In this document: positions 30,401 to 47,939 of the stretch, one piece after another
How the letters are laid out: the number at the start of each line of letters is the position of its first letter
Position numbering within the stretch: position 1 is the stretch's first letter
Source: Calliopsis andreniformis
Lineage: Eukaryota > Arthropoda > Insecta > Hymenoptera > Andrenidae
Assembly: GCF_051401765.1 (NCBI RefSeq)
Contig: NC_135069.1
Location: forward strand, 12,246,001-12,310,000
Length of the DNA stretch: 64,000 bases
Reading direction: 5' to 3'
Program-made: the position numbers and the translations under genes
The notes under the pieces: generated by a model
The model's input: only the letters and a program-made list of their open reading frames with translations
What the model was told of the DNA's origin: nothing
Database searches by the model: none

Positions 30401-33400
30401 CAACAATCATAAACATCGTAGTAATAATCATAATAATCGTAGCGTCAATCATAATAGCTGTAATAATCATAGTAATAGTTTTACTAACTGCAACAACCAT
30501 AACATCGATATAATAAACAGAATTATCATGGAAATAACCTTAATAATCTTTATAATAGCCATAATAATCGTGATAGCCATAATCACCAGAATAATCTTTG
30601 TGATGACTATAATATTCGTCATAATCGTACTATGAAATATAATAATCATAATAATCATAATAATAACCATAACAAACCTGGAAACATAAATAATAACCAT
30701 TATCATAGCCACAAAAACCATAATAATTAAAATAGCCATAATAATCTAAAAGATAATCATAATAACCACACTATCAACCATAATAATCATAGTAATCGTC
30801 ATAATAACGACAACAATCATAGAAACCGTAGTAATAATCATAAGAATCCTAGCAACAATCATAACAGCCGTAATAATCATAGTAATAGTTTTACTAACTG
30901 TAACATCCATAACATCGTTATAATAAACAGAATTATTATGGAAACTACCTTAATAATCGTTATTATAGCCACAATAACCGTAATAGTCATAATCACCAGA
31001 ATGATCTTTGTGGTGACCATAATATTCATCATAATCATACTATGAAACATAATAATCATAATAATCATAATAATAACCATAATAATCCTGGAAACATTCA
31101 TAATAACCATTATCATAGCCACAAAAACCATAATAATCATAATAGCCATAATAATCTAAAGGATAATCATAATAACCACACTTTCAACCATAATAATCAT
31201 AGTAATCGTCATAATAACGACAACAATCATAGCAACCGTAATAATAATCATAATAATTCTAGCAACAATCATAATAGCTGTAATATTCATAGTAATAGTT
31301 TTACTAACTGTAACTACCATAACATCGATATAATAAACAGAATTATCATGGAAATAACCTTAATAATCGTTATTATAGCCATAATAATCGTAATAGTCAT
31401 AATCACCAGAATAATCTTAGAGATGATCATAATATTCGTCATAATCATACTATGAAACGTAATAATCATAATAAACATAATAATAACAATAATAACCCTC
31501 GAAAAATCATAAAAACAATTTTGATAGTCATAAAAACCATAATAACAATAATAGCCATAATAATCCAAATTATAATCATAATAACCACACTATCAACCAT
31601 AATAATCATAGTAATCGTCATTATAAACACAACAATCATAAAAACCGTAGTAATAATCATAAGAATCCTAGGAACCATCATAACAGCTGTAATAATCATA
31701 GTAATAGTTTTACTAACTGTAACATCCATAACATCGTTATAATAAACAGAATTATCATGGAAATATCCTTAATAATCGTTATTATAGCTATAATTATCGT
31801 AATAGTCATAATCAACAGACTAATCTTAGTGATGATCATAATATACGTCATAATCATACTATGAAACATAGTAATCATAATAATCATAGTAATAACCATA
31901 TTAAACCTGGAAACAATCATAATAACCATTATAATAGCCATAAAAGCTATAATAACCATAATAGCCATAATAATCTGAATGATAATCATAATAACCATAC
32001 TATCAACCATAATAACCATAGTAATCGTCATAATAACCACAACAATCATAAACATCGTAGTAATAATCATAATAATCGTAGCGACAATCATAATAGCTGT
32101 AATAATCATAGTAATAGTTATACTAACTGTAATAATCACAACATCGTAATAATAAACAGAATTGCCATGGAAATAACCTTAATAACCGTTATTACAGCCA
32201 CACTAATCGTAATAGTCTTAATCACCAGAATAATCTTAGTGATGATCATAATATAGGTCATAATCATACTATGAAACATAATAATCATAATAATCATAAT
32301 AATAACCATAATAAGCCCGGAAAAATTCATAATAACCTTTATAATAGCCATAAAAACCATAATAATCATAATAGCCATAATAATCTGAATGATAATCATA
32401 ACAAGCATACTATCAAGCATAATAATCATAGTATTCGTCATAATAACGACAACAATCATAGCAACCGTAATAATAATCATAATAATTCTAGCAACAATCA
32501 TAATAGCTGTAATATTCATAGTAATAGTTTTACTAACTGTAACAACGATAACATCGTTATAATAAACAGAATTATCATGGAAATAACCTTAATAATCTTT
32601 ATAATAGCCATAATAATCGTGATAGCCATAATCACCAGAATAATCTTAGTGATGATCAAAATATTTGTCAAAATCATACTATGAAACATAATAATCATAA
32701 TAATCATAATAATAACCATAACAAACCTGGAAACATAAATAATAACCATTATCATAGCCACAAAAACCATAATAATTAAAATAGCCATAATAATCTAAAA
32801 GATAATCATAATAACCACACTATCAACCATAATAATCATAGTAATAGTCATAATAACGACAACAATCATAAACATCGTAGTAATAATCATAATAATCGTA
32901 GCGACAAACATAATAGCTGTAATAATCATAGTAATAGTTCTACTAACTGTAATAATCACAACATCGTAATAATAAACAGAATTGCCATGGAAATAACCTT
33001 AATAACCGTTATTACAGCCACACTAATCGTAATAGTCTTAATCACCAGAATAATCTTAGTGATGATCATAATATTGGTCATAATCATACTATGAAACATA
33101 ATAATCATAATAATCATAATAATAACCATAATAAGCCCGGAAAAATTCATAATAACCTTTATAATAGCCATAAAAACCATATTAATCATAATAGCCATAA
33201 TAATCTGAATGATAATCATAACAAGCATACTATCAAGCATAATAATCATAGTATTCGTCATAATAACCACAACAGTCATAAAAATCGTAGTAATAATCAT
33301 AATAATCCTAGTAGCAATCATAATAGCTGTAATAATCATAGTAATAGTTTTACTAACTGTAACAACTGTAACATCGTTATAATAAACAGAATTATCATGG

Positions 33401-33500
33401 AAATAACCTTAATAATCTTTATAATAGCCATAATAATCGTGATAGCCATAATCACCAGAATAATCTTAGTGATGATCAAAATATTTGTCAAAATCATACT

Positions 33501-33901
33501 ATGAAACATAATAATCATAATAATAACCATAATATACTTGGAAACAATCATAATAACCTTTATAATAGCCATAAAAACCATAATAATCATAATAGCCATA
33601 ATAATCTGAATGATAATCATAATAACCACACTATCAACCATAATAATCATAGTAATCGTCATAATAAACACAACAATCATAAAAATCGTAGTAATAATCA
33701 TAATAATCCTAGCAACAATCACAACAGCCGTAATAATCATAGTAATAGTTTTACTAACTGTAACAACCATAACATCGATATAATAAACAGAATTATCATG
33801 GAAATAACCTTAATAATCGTTATTATAGCCATAATAATCGTAATAGTCATAATCACCAGAATAATCTTAGAGATGATCATAATATTCGTCATAATCATAC
33901 T
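33501..33901. repeat. Short-class satellite unit (401 bp, 9-bp deletion)
   Basis: Close to the unit start one copy of the 9-base AATAATCAT motif is missing, and the box reads AATATACTTGGAAAC. The same combination is found in units starting at 44148, 47009, 49050, 50271, 55180 and 57631. All seven lie in the right-hand half of the array and none is seen left of 33 kb. A single founder spread by later duplications is the likely cause. Confidence 0.88.
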
Positions 33902-34989
33902 ATGGAACGTAATAATCATAATAAACATAATAATAACAATAATAACCCTCGAAAAATCATAAGAACCATTTTGATAGTCATAAAAACCATAATAACCATA
34001 ATAGCCATAATAATCCAAATGATAATCATAATAACCACACTATCAACCATAATAATCATAGTAATCGTCATTATAAACACAACAATCATAAAAACAGTAG
34101 TAATAATCATAAGAATCCTAGCAACAATCATAACAGCTGTAATAATCCTAGTAATAGTTATACTAACTGTAATAATCATAACACCGTAATAATAAACAGA
34201 ATTATCATGGAAATATCCTTAATAATCGTTATTATAGCTATAATTATCGTAATAGTCATAATCAACAGACTAATCTTAGTGATGATCATAATATACGTCA
34301 TAATCATACTATGAAACATAATAATCATAATAATCATAGTAATAACCATATTAATCCTGGAAACAATCATAATAACCATTATAATAGCCATAAAAGCTAT
34401 AATAACCATAATAGCCATAATAATCTGAATGATAATCATAATAACCATACTATCAACCATAATAACCATAGTAATCGTCATAATAACCACAACAATCATA
34501 AACATCGTAGTAATAATCATAATAATCGTAGCGACAATCATAATAGCTGTAACAACCATAGTAATAGTTATACTAACTGTAAGAATCACAACATCGTAAT
34601 AATAAACAGAATTGCCATGGGAATAACCTTAATAACCGTTATTATAGCCACACTAATCGTAATAGTCTTAATCACCAGAATAATCTTAGTGATGATCATA
34701 ATATAGGTCATAATCATACTATGAAACATAATAATCATAATAATCATAATAATAACCATAATAAGCCCGGAAAAATTCATAATAACTTTTATAATAGCCA
34801 TAAAAACCATAATAATCATAATAGCCATAATAATCTGAATGATAATCATAGTAACCACACTATCAAAAATAATAATCATAGTATTCGTCATAATAACTAC
34901 AACAGTCATAAAAATCGTAGTAATAATCATAATAATCCTAGCAGCAATCATAATAGCTGTAATAATCATAGTAATAGTTATACTAACTG

Positions 34990-37700
34990 TAATAATCACA
35001 ACATCGTAGTAATAAACAGAATTGCCATGGAAATAACCTTAATAACCGTTATTATAGCCACACTAATCGTAATAGTCTTAATCACCAGAATAATCTTAGT
35101 GATGATCATAATATAGGTCATAATCATACTATGAAACATAATAATCATAATAATCATAATAATAACCATAATAAGCCCGGAAAAATTCATAATAACCTTT
35201 ATAATAGCCATAAAAACCATAATAATCATAATAGCCATAATAATCTGAATGATAATCATAATAAGCATACTATCAACCATAATAATCATTGTATTCGTCA
35301 TAATAACCACAACAGACATAAAAATCGTAGTAATAATCATAATAATCCTAGCAGCAATCATAATAGCTGTAATAATCATAGCAATAGTTTTACTAACTGT
35401 AACAACCATAACATCGATATAATAAACAGAATTATCATGGAAATAACCTTAATAATCTTTATAATAGCCATAATAATCGTGATAGCCATAATCACCAGAA
35501 TAATCTTAGTGATGACCAAAATATTTGTCAAAATCATACTATGAAACATAATAATCATAATAATCATAATAATAACCGTAATAAGCCCGGAAACATTCAT
35601 AATAACCTTTATAATAGCCATAAAAACCATAATAATCATAATAGCCATAATAATCTGAATGATAATCATAGTAAACATACTATCAAAAATAATAATCATA
35701 GTATTCGTCATAATAACCACAACAATCATAAACATCGTAGTAATAATCATAATAATCGTAGCGACAATCATAATAGCTGTAATAATCATAGTAATAGTTT
35801 TACTAACTGCAACAACCATAACATCGATATAATAAACAGAATTATCATGGAAATAACCTTAATAATCTTTATAATAGCCATAATAATCGTGATAGCCATA
35901 ATCAGCAGAATAATCTTTGTGATGACTATAATATTCGTCATAATCGTACTATGAAATATAATAATCATAATAATCATAATAATAACCATAACAAACCTGG
36001 AAACATAAATAATAACCATTATCATAGCCACAAAAACCACAATAATTAAAATAGCCATAATAATCTAAAAGATAATCATAAAAACCACACTATCAACCAT
36101 AATAATCATAGTAATCGTCATAATAACGACAACAATCATAGCAATCGTAATAATAATCATAATAATCCTAGCAACTATCATAATAGCCGTAATAATCATA
36201 GTAATAGTTTTACTAACTGTAATAACCATAACATCGTTGTAATAAACAGAATAGTCATCGAAATAACGTTAATAATCGTTATTATAACCATAATAAACAT
36301 AATAAGCATAATCACCATAATAAGCTTAGTGATGATCATAATATTCGTCATAATCGTACTTGGAACCATAACAATCGTAATAAACACAATGATAACCATA
36401 ATAAGCCTGGAAACAATGATAATAACCATTATAATAGCCATAATATCCATAATGATCATAATAGCCAGAATATTCTGAATGATAATCATAATAACCACAC
36501 TATCAACCATAATAATCATAGTAATCGTCATTATAAACACAACAATCATAAAAACCGTAGTAATAATCATAACAATCCTAGCAACAATCATAACAGCCGT
36601 AATAATCATAGTAATAGTTTTACTAACTGTAACATCCATAACATCGTTATAATAAACAGAATTATTATGGAAACTACCTTAATAATCGTTATTATAGCCA
36701 CAATAACCGTAATAGTCATAATCACCAGAATGATCTTTGTGGTGACCATAATATTCATCATAATCATACTATGAAACATAATAATCATAATAATCATAAT
36801 AATAACCATAATAATCCTGGAAACATTCATAATAACCATTATCATAGCCACAAAAACCATAATAATCATAATAGCCATAATAATCTAAAGGATAATCATA
36901 ATAACCACACTTTCAACCATAATAATCATAGTAATCGTCATAATAACGACAACAATCATAGCAACCGTAATAATAATCATAATAATTCTAGCAACAATCA
37001 TAATAGCTGTAATATTCATAGTAATAGTTTTACTAACTGTAACAACCATAACATCGATATAATAAACAGAATTATCATGGAAATAACCTTAATAATCGTT
37101 ATTATAGCCATAATAATCGTAATAGTCATAATCACCAGAATAATCTTAGAGATGATCATAATATTCGTCATAATCATACTATGAAACGTAATAATCATAA
37201 TAAACATAATAATAACAATAATAACCCTCGAAAAATCATAAAAACAATTTTGATAGTCATAAAAACCATAATAACCATAATAGCCATAATAATCCAAATG
37301 ATAATCATAATAACCACACTATCAACCATAATAATCATAGTAATCGTCATTATAAACACAACAATCATAAAAACAGTAGTAATAATCATAAGAATCCTAG
37401 CAACCATCATAACAGCTGTAATAATCCTAGTAATAGTTATACTAACTGTAACAATCATAACACCGTAATAATAAACAGAATTATCATGGAAATATCCTTA
37501 ATAATCGTTATTATAGCTATAATTATCGTAATAGTCATAATCAACAGACTAATCTTAGTGATGATCATAATATACGTCATAATCATACTATGAAACATAA
37601 TAATCATAATAATCATAGGAATAACCATATTAAACCTGGAAACAATCATAATAACCATTATAATAGCCATAAAAGCTATAATAACCATAATAGCCATAAT
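34990..37700. repeat. Segmental duplication copy 1 (offset 4508 bp to 39498-42208)
   Basis: About six to seven units match 39498-42208 at an offset of 4508 bp (11 units minus 2 bp). They share the GAAATATAATAATC unit start (35951), the units with CTTGGAACCATAACAATC, the GAAACTACC variant (36671) and the CCCTCGAAAA-class unit with AAAACAATTTTGATAG. Divergence is interspersed (for example the unit at 35541 against 40049), suggesting gene-conversion-like patches. A related block lies at about 52740-54760. Confidence 0.78.
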
Positions 37701-38409
37701 AATCTGAATGATAATCATAATAAGCATACTATCAACCATAATAATCATTGTATTCGTCATAATAACCACAACAGACATAAAAATCGTAGTAATAATCATA
37801 ATAATCCTAGCAGCAATCATAATAGCTGTAATAATCATAGTAATAGTTTTACTAACTGTAACAACGATAACATCGTTATAATAAACAGAATTATCATGGA
37901 AATGACCTTAATAATCTTTATAATAGCCATAATAATCGTGATAGCCATAATCACCAGAATAATCTTAGTGATGATCAAAATATTTGTCAAAATCATACTA
38001 TGAAACATAATAATCATAATAATCATAATAATAACCATAACAAACCTGGAAACATAAATAATAACCATTATCATAGCCACAAAAACCATAATAATTAAAA
38101 TAGCCATAATAATCTAAAAGATAATCATAATAACCACACTATCAACCATAATAATCATAGTAATCGTCATAATAACGACAACAATCATAGCAATCGTAAT
38201 AATAATCATAATAATCCTAGCAGCAATCATAATAGGTGTAATAATCATAGTAATAGTTTTACTAACTGTAACAACCATAACATCGATATAATAAACAGAA
38301 TTATCATGGAAATAACCTTAATAATATTTATAATAGCCATAATAATCGTGATAGACATAATCACCAGAATAATCTTAGTGATGATCAACATATTTGTCAA
38401 AATCATACT

Positions 38410-38818
38410 ATGAAACATAATAATCATAATAATCATAATAATAACCATAATAAACTTGGAAACATTCATACAACCTTTATAATAGCCATAAAAGCCATAA
38501 TAATCATAATAGCCATAATAATCCGAATGATAATCATTATAACCATACTATCAACCATAATAATCATAGTATTCGTCATAATAACCACAACAGTCATAAA
38601 AATCGTAGTAATAATCATAATAATCCTAGTAGCAATCATAATAGCTGTAATAATCATAGTAATAGTTTTACTAACTGTAACAACCATAACATCGTTATAA
38701 TAAACAGAATTATTATGGAAATAACCTTAATAATCGTTATTATAGCCACAATAACCGTAATAGTCATAATCACCAGAATGATCTTTGTGGTGACCATAAT
38801 ATTCGTCATAATCATACT
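38410..38818. repeat. Satellite unit with a private 1-bp deletion (409 bp)
   Basis: The stretch usually reading ACATTCATAATAACC reads ACATTCATACAACC near 38470. This is a private one-base loss plus a substitution. It is one of the few non-triplet indels in the array. Confidence 0.8.
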
Positions 38819-41800
38819 ATGAAACATAATAATCATAATAATCATAATAATAACCATAGTAAACCTGGAAACATTCATAATAACCATTATCATAGCCACA
38901 AAAGCCATAATAATCATAATAGCCATAATACTCTAAAGGATAATCATAATAACCACACTTTCAACCATAATAATCATAGTAATCGTCATAATAACGACAA
39001 CAATCATAGCAACCGTAATAATAATCATAATAATTCTAGCAACAATCATAATGGCTGTAATATTCATAGTAATAGTTTTACTAACTGTAACAACCATAAC
39101 ATAGATATAATAAACAGAATTATCATGGAAATAACCTTAATAATCGTTATTATAGCCACAATAACCGTAATAGTCATAATCACCAGAATGATCTTTGTGG
39201 TGACCATAATATTCGTCATAATCATACTATGAAACATAATAATCATAATAATCATAATAATAACCATAATAAACCTGGAAACATTCATAATAACCATTAT
39301 CATAGCCACAAAAACCATAATAATCATAATAGCCATAATAATCTGAATGATAATCATTCTAACCATACTATCAACCATAATAATCATAGTATTCGTCATA
39401 ATAACCACAAAAGTCATAAAAATCGTAGTAATAATCATAATAATCCTAGCAGCAATCATAATAGCTGTAATAATCATAGTAATAGTTATACTAACTGTAA
39501 TAATCACAACATCGTAGTAATAAACAGAATTGCCATGGAAATAACCTTAATAACCGTTATTATAGCCACACTAATCGTAATAGTCTTAATCACCAGAATA
39601 ATCTTAGTGATGATCATAATATAGGTCATAATCATACTATGAAACATAATAATCATAATAATCATAATAATAACCATAATAAGCCCGGAAAAATTCATAA
39701 TAACCTTTATAATAGCCATAAAAACCATAATAATCATAATAGCCATAATAATCTGAATGATAATCATAATAAGCATACTATCAACCATAATAATCATTGT
39801 ATTCGTCATAATAACCACAACAGACATAAAAATCGTAGTAATAATCATAATAATCCTAGCAGCAATCATAATAGCTGTAATAATCATAGTAATAGTTTTA
39901 CTAACTGTAACAACCATAACATCGATATAATAAACAGAATTATCATGGAAATAACCTTAATAATCTTTATAATAGCCATAATAATCGTGATAGCCATAAT
40001 CACCAGAATAATCTTAGTGATGACCAAAATATTTGTCAAAATCATACTATGAAACATAATAATCATAATAATCATAATAATAACCATAATAGGCCCGGAA
40101 ACATTCATAATAACCTTTATAATAGCCATAAAAGCCATAATAATCATAATAGCCATAATAATCTGAATGATAATGATAGTAAACATACTATCAAAAATAA
40201 TAATCATTGTATTCGTCATAATAACCACAACAGTCATAAAAATCGTAGTAATAATCATAATAATCCTAGTAGCAATCATAATAGCTGTAATAATCATAGT
40301 AATAGTTTTACTAACTGTAACAACCATAACATCGTTATAATAAACAGAATTATCATGGAAATAACCTTAATAATCTTTATAATAGCCATAATAATCGTGA
40401 TAGCCATAATCACCAGAATAATCTTTGTGATGACTATAATATTCGTCATAATCGTACTATGAAATATAATAATCATAATAATCATAATAATAACCATAAC
40501 AAACCTGGAAACATAAATAATAACCATTATCATAGCCACAAAAACCATAATAATTAAAATAGCCATAATAGTCTAAAAGATAATCATAATAACCACACTA
40601 TCAACCATAATAATCATAGTAATCGTCATAATAACGACAACAATCATAGCAATCGTAATAATAATCATAATAATCCTAGCAACTATCATAATAGCCGTAA
40701 TAATCATAGTAATAGTTTTACTAACTGTAATAACCATAACATCGTTGTAATAAACAGAATAGTCATCGAAATAACGTTAATAATCGTTATTATAACCATA
40801 ATAAACATAATAAGCATAATCACCATAATAAGCTTAGTGATGATCATAATATTCGTCATAATCGTACTTGGAACCATAACAATCGTAATAAACACAATGA
40901 TAACCATAATAAGCCTGGAAACAATGATAATAACCATTATAATAGCCATAATATCCATAATGATCATAATAGCCAGAATATTCTGAATGATAATCATAAT
41001 AACCACACTATCAACCATAATAATCATAGTAATCGTCATTATAAACACAACAATCATAGAAACCGTAGTAATAATCATAAGAATCCTAGCAACAATCATA
41101 ACAGCCGTAATAATCATAGTAATAGTTTTACTAACTGTAACATCCATAACATCGTTATAATAAACAGAATTATTATGGAAACTACCTTAATAATCGTTAT
41201 TATAGCCACAATAACCGTAATAGTCATAATCACCAGAATGATCTTTGTGGTGACCATAATATTCATCATAATCATACTATGAAACATAATAATCATAATA
41301 ATCATAATAATAACCATAATAATCCTGGAAACATTCATAATAACCATTATCATAGCCACAAAAACCATAATAATCATAATAGCCATAATAATCTAAAGGA
41401 TAATCATAATAACCACACTTTCAACCATAATAATCATAGTAATCGTCATAATAACGACAACAATCATAGCAACCGTAATAATAATCATAATAATTCTAGC
41501 AACAATCATAATAGCTGTAATATTCATAGTAATAGTTTTACTAACTGTAACAACCATAACATCGATATAATAAACAGAATTATCATGGAAATAACCTTAA
41601 TAATCGTTATTATAGCCATAATAATCGTAATAGTCATAATCACCAGAATAATCTTAGAGATGATCATAATATTCGTCATAATCATACTATGAAACGTAAT
41701 AATCATAATAAACATAATAATAACAATAATAACCCTCGAAAAATCATAAAAACAATTTTGATAGTCATAAAAACCATAATAACCATAATAGCCATAATAA

Positions 41801-44800
41801 TCCAAATGATAATCATAATAACCACACTATCAACCATAATAATCATAGTAATCGTCATTATAAACACAACAATCATAAAAACAGTAGTAATAATCATAAG
41901 AATCCTAGCAACCATCATAACAGCTGTAATAATCCTAGTAATAGTTATACTAACTGTAATAATCATAACACCGTAATAATAAACAGAATTATCATGGAAA
42001 TATCCTTAATAATCGTTATTATAGCTATAATTATCGTAATAGTCATAATCAACAGACTAATCTTAGTGATGATCATAATATACGTCATAAAAATACTATG
42101 AAACATAATAATCATGATAATCATAGTAATAACCATATTAAACCTGGAAACAATCATAATAACCATTATAATAGCCATAAAAGCTATAATAACCATAATA
42201 GCCATAATAATCTGAATGATAATCATAATAACCATACTATCAACCATAATAACCATAGTAATCGTCATAATAACCACAACAATCATAAACATCGTAGTAA
42301 TAATCATAATAATCGTAGCGACAATCATAATAGCTGTAATAATCATAGTAATAGTTATACTAACTGTAATAATCACAACATCGTAATAATAAACAGAATT
42401 GCCATGGAAATAACCTTAATAACCGTTATTACAGCCACACTAATCGTAATAGTCTTAATCACCAGAATAATCTTAGTGATGATCATAATATAGGTCATAA
42501 TCATACTATGAAACATAATAATCATAATAATCATAATAATAACCATAATAAGCCCGGAAAAATTCATAATAACCTTTATAATAGCCATAAAAACCATAAT
42601 AATCATAATAGCCATAATAATCTGAATGATAATCATAACAAGCATACTATCAAGCATAATAATCATAGTATTCGTCATAATAACCACAACAGTCATAAAA
42701 ATCGTAGTAATAATCATAATAATCCTAGTAGCAATCATAATAGCTGTAATAATCATAGTAATAGTTTTACTAACTGTAACAACCATAACATCGTTATAAT
42801 AAACAGAATTATCATGGAAATAACCTTAATAATCGTTATTATAGCCACAATAACCGTAATAGTCATAATCACCAGAATGATCTTTGTGGTGACCATAATA
42901 TTCGTCATAATCATACTATGAAACATAATAATCATAATAATCATAATAATAACCATAATAAACCTGGAAACATTCATAATAGCCATTATCATAGCCACAA
43001 AAACCATAATAATCATAATAGCCATAATACTCTAAAGGATAATCATAATAACCACACTTTCAACCATAATAATCATAGTAATCGTCATAATAACGACAAC
43101 AATCATAGCAACCGTAATAATAATCATAATAATTCTAGCAACAATCATAATAGCTGTAATATCCATAGTAATAGTTTTACTAACTGTAACAACCATAACA
43201 TAGATATAATAAACAGAATTATCATGGAAATAACCTTAATAATCGTTATTATAGCCACAATAACCGTAATAGTCATAATCACCAGAATGATCTTTGTGGT
43301 GACCATAATATTCGTCATAATCATACTATGAAACATAATAATCATAATAATCATAATAATAACCATAATAAACCTGGAAACATTCATAATAACCATTATC
43401 ATAGCCACAAAAACCATAATAATCATAATAGCCATAATAATCTGAATGATAATCATTCTAACCATACTATCAACCATAATAATCATAGTATTCGTCATAA
43501 TAACCACAAAAGTCATAAAAATCGTAGTAATAATCATAATAATCCTAGCAGCAATCATAATAGCTGTAATAATCATAGCAATAGTTTTACTAACTGTAAC
43601 AACCATAACATCGATATAATAAACAGAATTATCATGGAAATAACCTTAATAATCTTTATAATAGCCATAATAATCGTGATAGCCATAATCACCAGAATAA
43701 TCTTAGTGATGACCAAAATATTTGTCAAAATCATACTATGAAACATAATAATCATAATAATCATAATAATAACCATAATAAACTTGGAAACATTCATAAT
43801 AACCTTTATAATAGCCATAAAAGCCATAATAATCATAATAGCCATAATAATCCGAATGATAATCATTATAACCATACTATCAACCATAATAATCATAGTA
43901 TTCGTCATAATAACCACAACAGTCATAAAAATCGTAGTAATAATCATAATAATCCTAGTAGCAATCATAATAGCTGTAATAATCATAGTAATAGTTTTAC
44001 TAACTGTAACAACCATAACATCGTTATAATAAACAGAATTATCATGGAAATAACCTTAATAATCTTTATAATAGCCAGAATAATCGTGATAGCCATAATC
44101 ACCAGAATAATCTTAGTGATGATCAAAATATTTGTCAAAATCATACTATGAAACATAATAATCATAATAATAACCATAATATACTTGGAAACAATCATAA
44201 TAACGTTTATAATAGCCATAAAAACCATAATAATCATAATAGCCATAATAATCTGAATGATAATCATAATAACCACACTATCAACCATAATAATCATAGT
44301 AATCGTCATAATAAACACAACAATCATAAAAACCGTAGTAATAATCATAATAATCCTAGCAACAGTCATAATAGCCGTAATAATCATAGTAACAGTTTTA
44401 CTAACTGTAATAACAATAACATCGTTGTAATAAACAGAATAATCATCGAAATAACCTTAATAATCGTTATTACAACCATAATAATCGTAATAAGCATAAT
44501 CACCATATTAAGCTTAGTGATGATCATAATATTCGTCATAATCATACTAGGAACCATAATAATCGTAATAAACACATTAATAACCATAATAAACTTGGAA
44601 ACAATCATAATAACCATTGTAATAGCCATAATAACCATAATAACCATTATAGCCATAATAATCCAAATGATAATCATAATAACCACACTATCAACCATAA
44701 TAATCATAGTAACCGACATTATAAACACAACAATCATAAAAACCGTAGTAATAATCATAAGAATCCTAGCAACAATCATAACAGCCGTAATAATCATAGT

Positions 44801-47800
44801 AATAGTTTTACTAACTGTAACATCCATAACATCGTTATAATAAACCGAATTATTATGGAAATAACCTTAATAATCGTTATTATAGCCACAATAACCGTAA
44901 TAGTCATAATCACCAGAATGATCTTTGTGGTGACCATAATATTCGTCATAATCATACTATGAAACATAATAATCATAATAATCATAATAATAATCATAAT
45001 AAACCTGGAAACATTCATAATAACCATTATCATAACCACAAAAACCATAATAATCATAATAGCCATAATACCCTAAAGGATAATCATAATAACCACACTT
45101 TCAACCATAATAATCATAGTAATCGTCATAATAACGACAACAATCATAGCAACCGTAATAATAATCATAATAATTCTAGCAACAATCATAATAGCTGTAA
45201 TATTCATAGTAATAGTTTTACTAACTGTAACAACCATAACATAGATATAATAAACAGAATTATCATGGAAATAACCTTAATAATCGTTATTATAGCCACA
45301 ATAACCGTAATAGTCATAATCACCAGAATGATCTTTGTGGTGACCATAATATTCGTCATAATCATACTATGAAACATAATAATCATAATAATCATAATAA
45401 TAACCATAATAAACCTGGAAACATTCATAATAACCATTATCATAGCCACAAAAACCATAATAATCATAATAGCCATAATAATCTGAATGATAATCATTCT
45501 AACCATACTATCAACCATAATAATCATAGTATTCGTCATAATAACCACAAAAGTCATAAAAATCGTAGTAATAATCATAATAATCCTAGCAGCAATCATA
45601 ATAGCTGTAATAATCATAGTAATAGTTATACTAACTGTAATAATCACAACATCGTAGTAATAAACAGAATTGCCATGGAAATAACCTTAATAACCGTTAT
45701 TATAGCCACACTAATCGTAATAGTCTTAATCACCAGAATAATCTTAGTGATGATCATAATATAGGTCATAATCATACTATGAAACATAATAATCATAATA
45801 ATCATAATAATAACCATAATAAGCCCGGAAAAATTCATAATAACCTTTATAATAGCCATAAAAACCATAATAACCATAATAGCCATAATAATCTGAATGA
45901 TAATCATAATAAGCATACTATCAACCATAATAATCATTGTATTCGTCATAATAACCACAACAGACATAAAAATCGTAGTAATAATCATAATAATCCTAGC
46001 AGCAATCATAATAGCTGTAATAATCATAGTAATAGTTTTACTAACTGTAACAACCATAACATCGATATAATAAACAGAATTATCATGGAAATAACCTTAA
46101 TAATCTTTATAATAGCCATAATAATCGTGATAGCCATAATCACCAGAATAATCTTAGTGATGACCAAAATATTTGTCAAAATCGTACTATGAAACATAAT
46201 AATCATAATAATCATAATAATAACCATAATAAGCCCGGAAACATTCATAATAACCTTTATAATAGCCATAAAAACCATAATAATCATAATAGCCATAATA
46301 ATCTGAATGATAATCATAATAAGCATACTATCAACCATAATAATCATTGTATTCGTCATAATAACCACAACAGACATAAAAATCGTAGTAATAATCATAA
46401 TAATCCTAGCAGCAATCATAATAGCTGTAATAATCATAGTAATAGTTTTACTAACTGTAACAACGATAACATCGTTATAATAAACAGAATTATCATGGAA
46501 ATAACCTTAATAATCTTTATAATAGCCATAATAATCGTGATAGCCATAATCACCAGAATAATCTTAGTGATGATCAAAATATTTGTCAAAATCATACTAT
46601 GAAACATAATAATCATAATAATCATAATAATAACCATAATAAACTTGGAAACATTCATAATAACCTTTATAATAGCCATAAAAGCCATAATAATCATAAT
46701 AGCCATAATAATCTGAATGATAATGATAGTAAACATACCATCAAAAATAATAATCATAGTATTCGTCATAATAACCACAACAGTCATAAAAATCGTAGTA
46801 ATAATCATAATAATCCTAGTAGCAATCATAATAGCTGTAATAATCATAGTAATAGTTTTACTAACTGTAACAACCATAACATCGTTATAATAAACAGAAT
46901 TATCATGGAAATAACCTTAATAATCTTTATAATAGCCATAATAATCGTGATAGCCATAATCACCAGAATAATCTTAGTGATGATCAAAATATTTGTCAAA
47001 ATCATACTATGAAACATAATAATCATAATAATAACCATAATATACTTGGAAACAATCATAATAACCTTTATAATAGCCATAAAAACCATAATAATCATAA
47101 TAGCCATAATAATCTGAATGATAATCATAATAACCACACTATCAACCATAATAATCATAGTAATCGTCATAATAAACACAACAATCATAAAAATCGTAGT
47201 AATAACCATAATAATCCTAGCAACAATCATAATAGCCGTAATAATCATAGTAATAGTTTTACTAACTGTAATAACAATAACATCGTTGTAATAAACAGAA
47301 TAATCATCGAAATAACCTTAATAATCGTTATTACAACCATAATAATCGTAATAAGCATAATCACCATAATAAGCTTAGTGATGATCATAATATTCGTCAT
47401 AATCATACTTGGAACCATAACAATCGTAATAAACACAATGATAACCATAATATGCTTGGAAACAATGATAATAACCATTATAATAGCCATAACATCCATC
47501 ATGATCATAATAGCCATAATGTTCTGAATGATAATCATAATAACCACACTATCAACCATAATAATCATAGTAATCGTCATTATAAACACAACAATCATAA
47601 AAACCGTAGTAATAATCATAAGAATCCTAGCAACAATCATAACAGCCGTAATAATCATAGTAATAGTTTTACTAACTGTAACATCCATAACATCGTTATA
47701 ATAAACAGAATTATTATGGAAATAACCTTAATAATCGTTATTATAGCCACAATAACCGTAATAGTCATAATCACCAGAATGATCTTTGTGGTGACCATAA

Positions 47801-47939
47801 TATTCGTCATAATCATACTATGAAACATAATAATCATAATAATCATAATAATAACCATAATAAGCCCGGAAACATTCATAATAACCTTTATAATAGCCAT
47901 AAAAACCATAATAATCATAATAGCCATAATAATCTGAAT

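Noticed and set aside
44148..44840. 230-codon open frame, the longest noted
   Set aside because: It results from a short-class unit followed by a CTAGGAACC-class unit without the boundary TGA. The sequence is still low-complexity satellite.
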